DNA from: an uncultured Bacilli bacterium
GTDB taxonomy: Bacteria; Bacillota_I; Bacilli_A; RF39; UBA660
Assembly: GCA_934086395.1 (NCBI GenBank)
Contig: CAKOIE010000035.1
Coordinates: forward strand, 1-12,757
Direction of reading: 5' to 3'
DNA length: 12,757 bases
A program made the translations under genes and the position numbers. Under the pieces are notes generated by a model. That model worked only from the letters and a program-made list of their open reading frames with translations, made no database searches and had not been told where the DNA came from. Below, piece after piece: positions 12,597-12,757 of this stretch; position 1 is the stretch's first letter; each line of letters begins with the position of its first letter.

Positions 12597-12743
12597 TAAG
12601 AAACAAATACGTGCTATTTATGATAAATAAAAAGCATGTAAAAGTTATTTGTAAAATAATTAAAAGGAGTCTAATAATGATGTCTATGTTAGACCATATT
12701 AGTTATTACTCCAATACTCCATATATAAATATGGGGTATTTTT
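12597..12743 (+). ncRNA. Putative structured RNA with terminator
   Basis: Three hairpins follow one another. First, CAAAT (12604-12608) with ATTTG (12647-12651) encloses ACGTGC/GCATGT (12609-12614/12634-12639) and TATTTA/TAAATA around a 3-nt loop. Second, GGAGT (12666-12670) with ACTCC (12708-12712) and AATAA with TTATT enclose GTCTA/TAGAC (12683-12687/12691-12695). Third, the 12-bp terminator at 12713-12740. A TATAAT at 12585-12590 would start the RNA near 12597. The first arm of hairpin 2 contains an SD (AAAAGGAG) for a 25-codon frame, so this could instead be a translational or attenuation leader. It matches no RNA class I know. Confidence 0.4.
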
Positions 12744-12754
12744 ATAATCTCTGA
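12677..12754 (+). CDS. Possible 25-aa peptide
   Basis: A short frame with a strong SD (AAAAGGAG, 12662-12669) 7 nt before tandem ATGs at 12677 and 12680, ending in TGA at 12752-12754. The peptide is rich in Tyr, Asn and Met, with no Lys or Arg (MMSMLDHISYY at the start, NMGYFYNL at the end), a composition not unlike small spore coat peptides. Against it, an intrinsic-terminator-like hairpin (12713-12740) lies inside the frame, and the SD is paired in a predicted hairpin. It may be real, a leader peptide, or chance; the window ends three bases later. Confidence 0.3.
   Translation: MMSMLDHISYYSNTPYINMGYFYNL
12713..12744 (+). terminator. Intrinsic terminator-like hairpin
   Basis: A 12-bp stem (12713-12724 and 12729-12740) with one T-G wobble and a 4-nt loop, followed by a T-run. 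Its left arm holds ACTCC, a second copy of the element at 12708-12712, so the two copies could compete for GGAGT (12666-12670) and GGGGT (12733-12737). Confidence 0.6.
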
Positions 12755-12757
12755 TAG

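Noticed and set aside
1..12757. Mycoplasma-type code (TGA as Trp)
   Set aside because: Trp is encoded by TGG in TyrS and elsewhere, and TGA serves only as a stop where seen.
1..12757. Insertion sequence, prophage genes, tRNA or rRNA genes
   Set aside because: No transposase, integrase or phage structural protein, and no tRNA- or rRNA-like sequence, was recognised on either strand.

Overview
This window looks like chromosomal DNA from a low-GC, spore-forming member of the Bacillota. By eye it is about a quarter G+C. The genes use canonical Shine-Dalgarno (SD) sites, TGG for Trp, and TAA, TAG or TGA stops, so there is no sign of a mycoplasma code. A CotY/CotZ-type cysteine-rich coat protein behind a sigma-K-like promoter points to sporulation. 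The T-box, SipW, AbiE and two-component genes would suit an uncultured gut Bacilli lineage (RF39- or Erysipelotrichia-like), but this placement is an inference and is weak.

Layout. 1-480 holds no gene, only AT-rich DNA with inverted repeats. 496-1506 is a short operon with a GNAT acetyltransferase and a lipoprotein. 1619-2011 is an unrecognised protein behind a long inverted repeat. 2043-3743 (minus) is a polytopic membrane protein resembling GT-C/PTPS-related proteins. 3883-5326 is an AbiE-type toxin-antitoxin pair with its own promoter, a putative operator and a terminator. 5357-5517 is an array of eight 21-bp repeats between the abiE terminator and the next promoter. 5594-7610 is an OmpR-family response regulator and histidine kinase. 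7648-7770 is a probable small RNA whose promoter closely resembles that of the response regulator. 7856-10176 is a SipW secretion module with two SipW-dependent exported proteins and the signal peptidase. 10260-11599 is an abbreviated T-box leader and tyrosyl-tRNA synthetase. 11616-11930 (minus) is a membrane-anchored PTS EIIB-like domain lacking its phosphorylated Cys. 12038-12502 is the spore coat protein. 12597-12743 is a multi-hairpin RNA ending in an intrinsic terminator, overlapping a possible 25-codon ORF.

How the parts may work together. The strongest unexplained unit is 5357-7770. The regulator/kinase promoter and the promoter just past the kinase share two direct TTTCA-type elements 11 bp apart, at the same distance from the -10 box. 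This suggests autoregulation plus a regulated small RNA, similar in outline to the streptococcal CiaRH/csRNA system. The 21-bp array lies directly upstream and is probably a DNA-level element, because it sits between a terminator and a promoter. The regulator also appears to start at a rare AUA codon. The SipW module probably exports two surface or matrix proteins; the enzyme is downstream of its substrates with its own promoter. No complete novel system can be proven from sequence alone, but the regulator-sRNA pair, the repeat array, the terminal structured RNA and the Cys-less EIIB-like protein are the best candidates.
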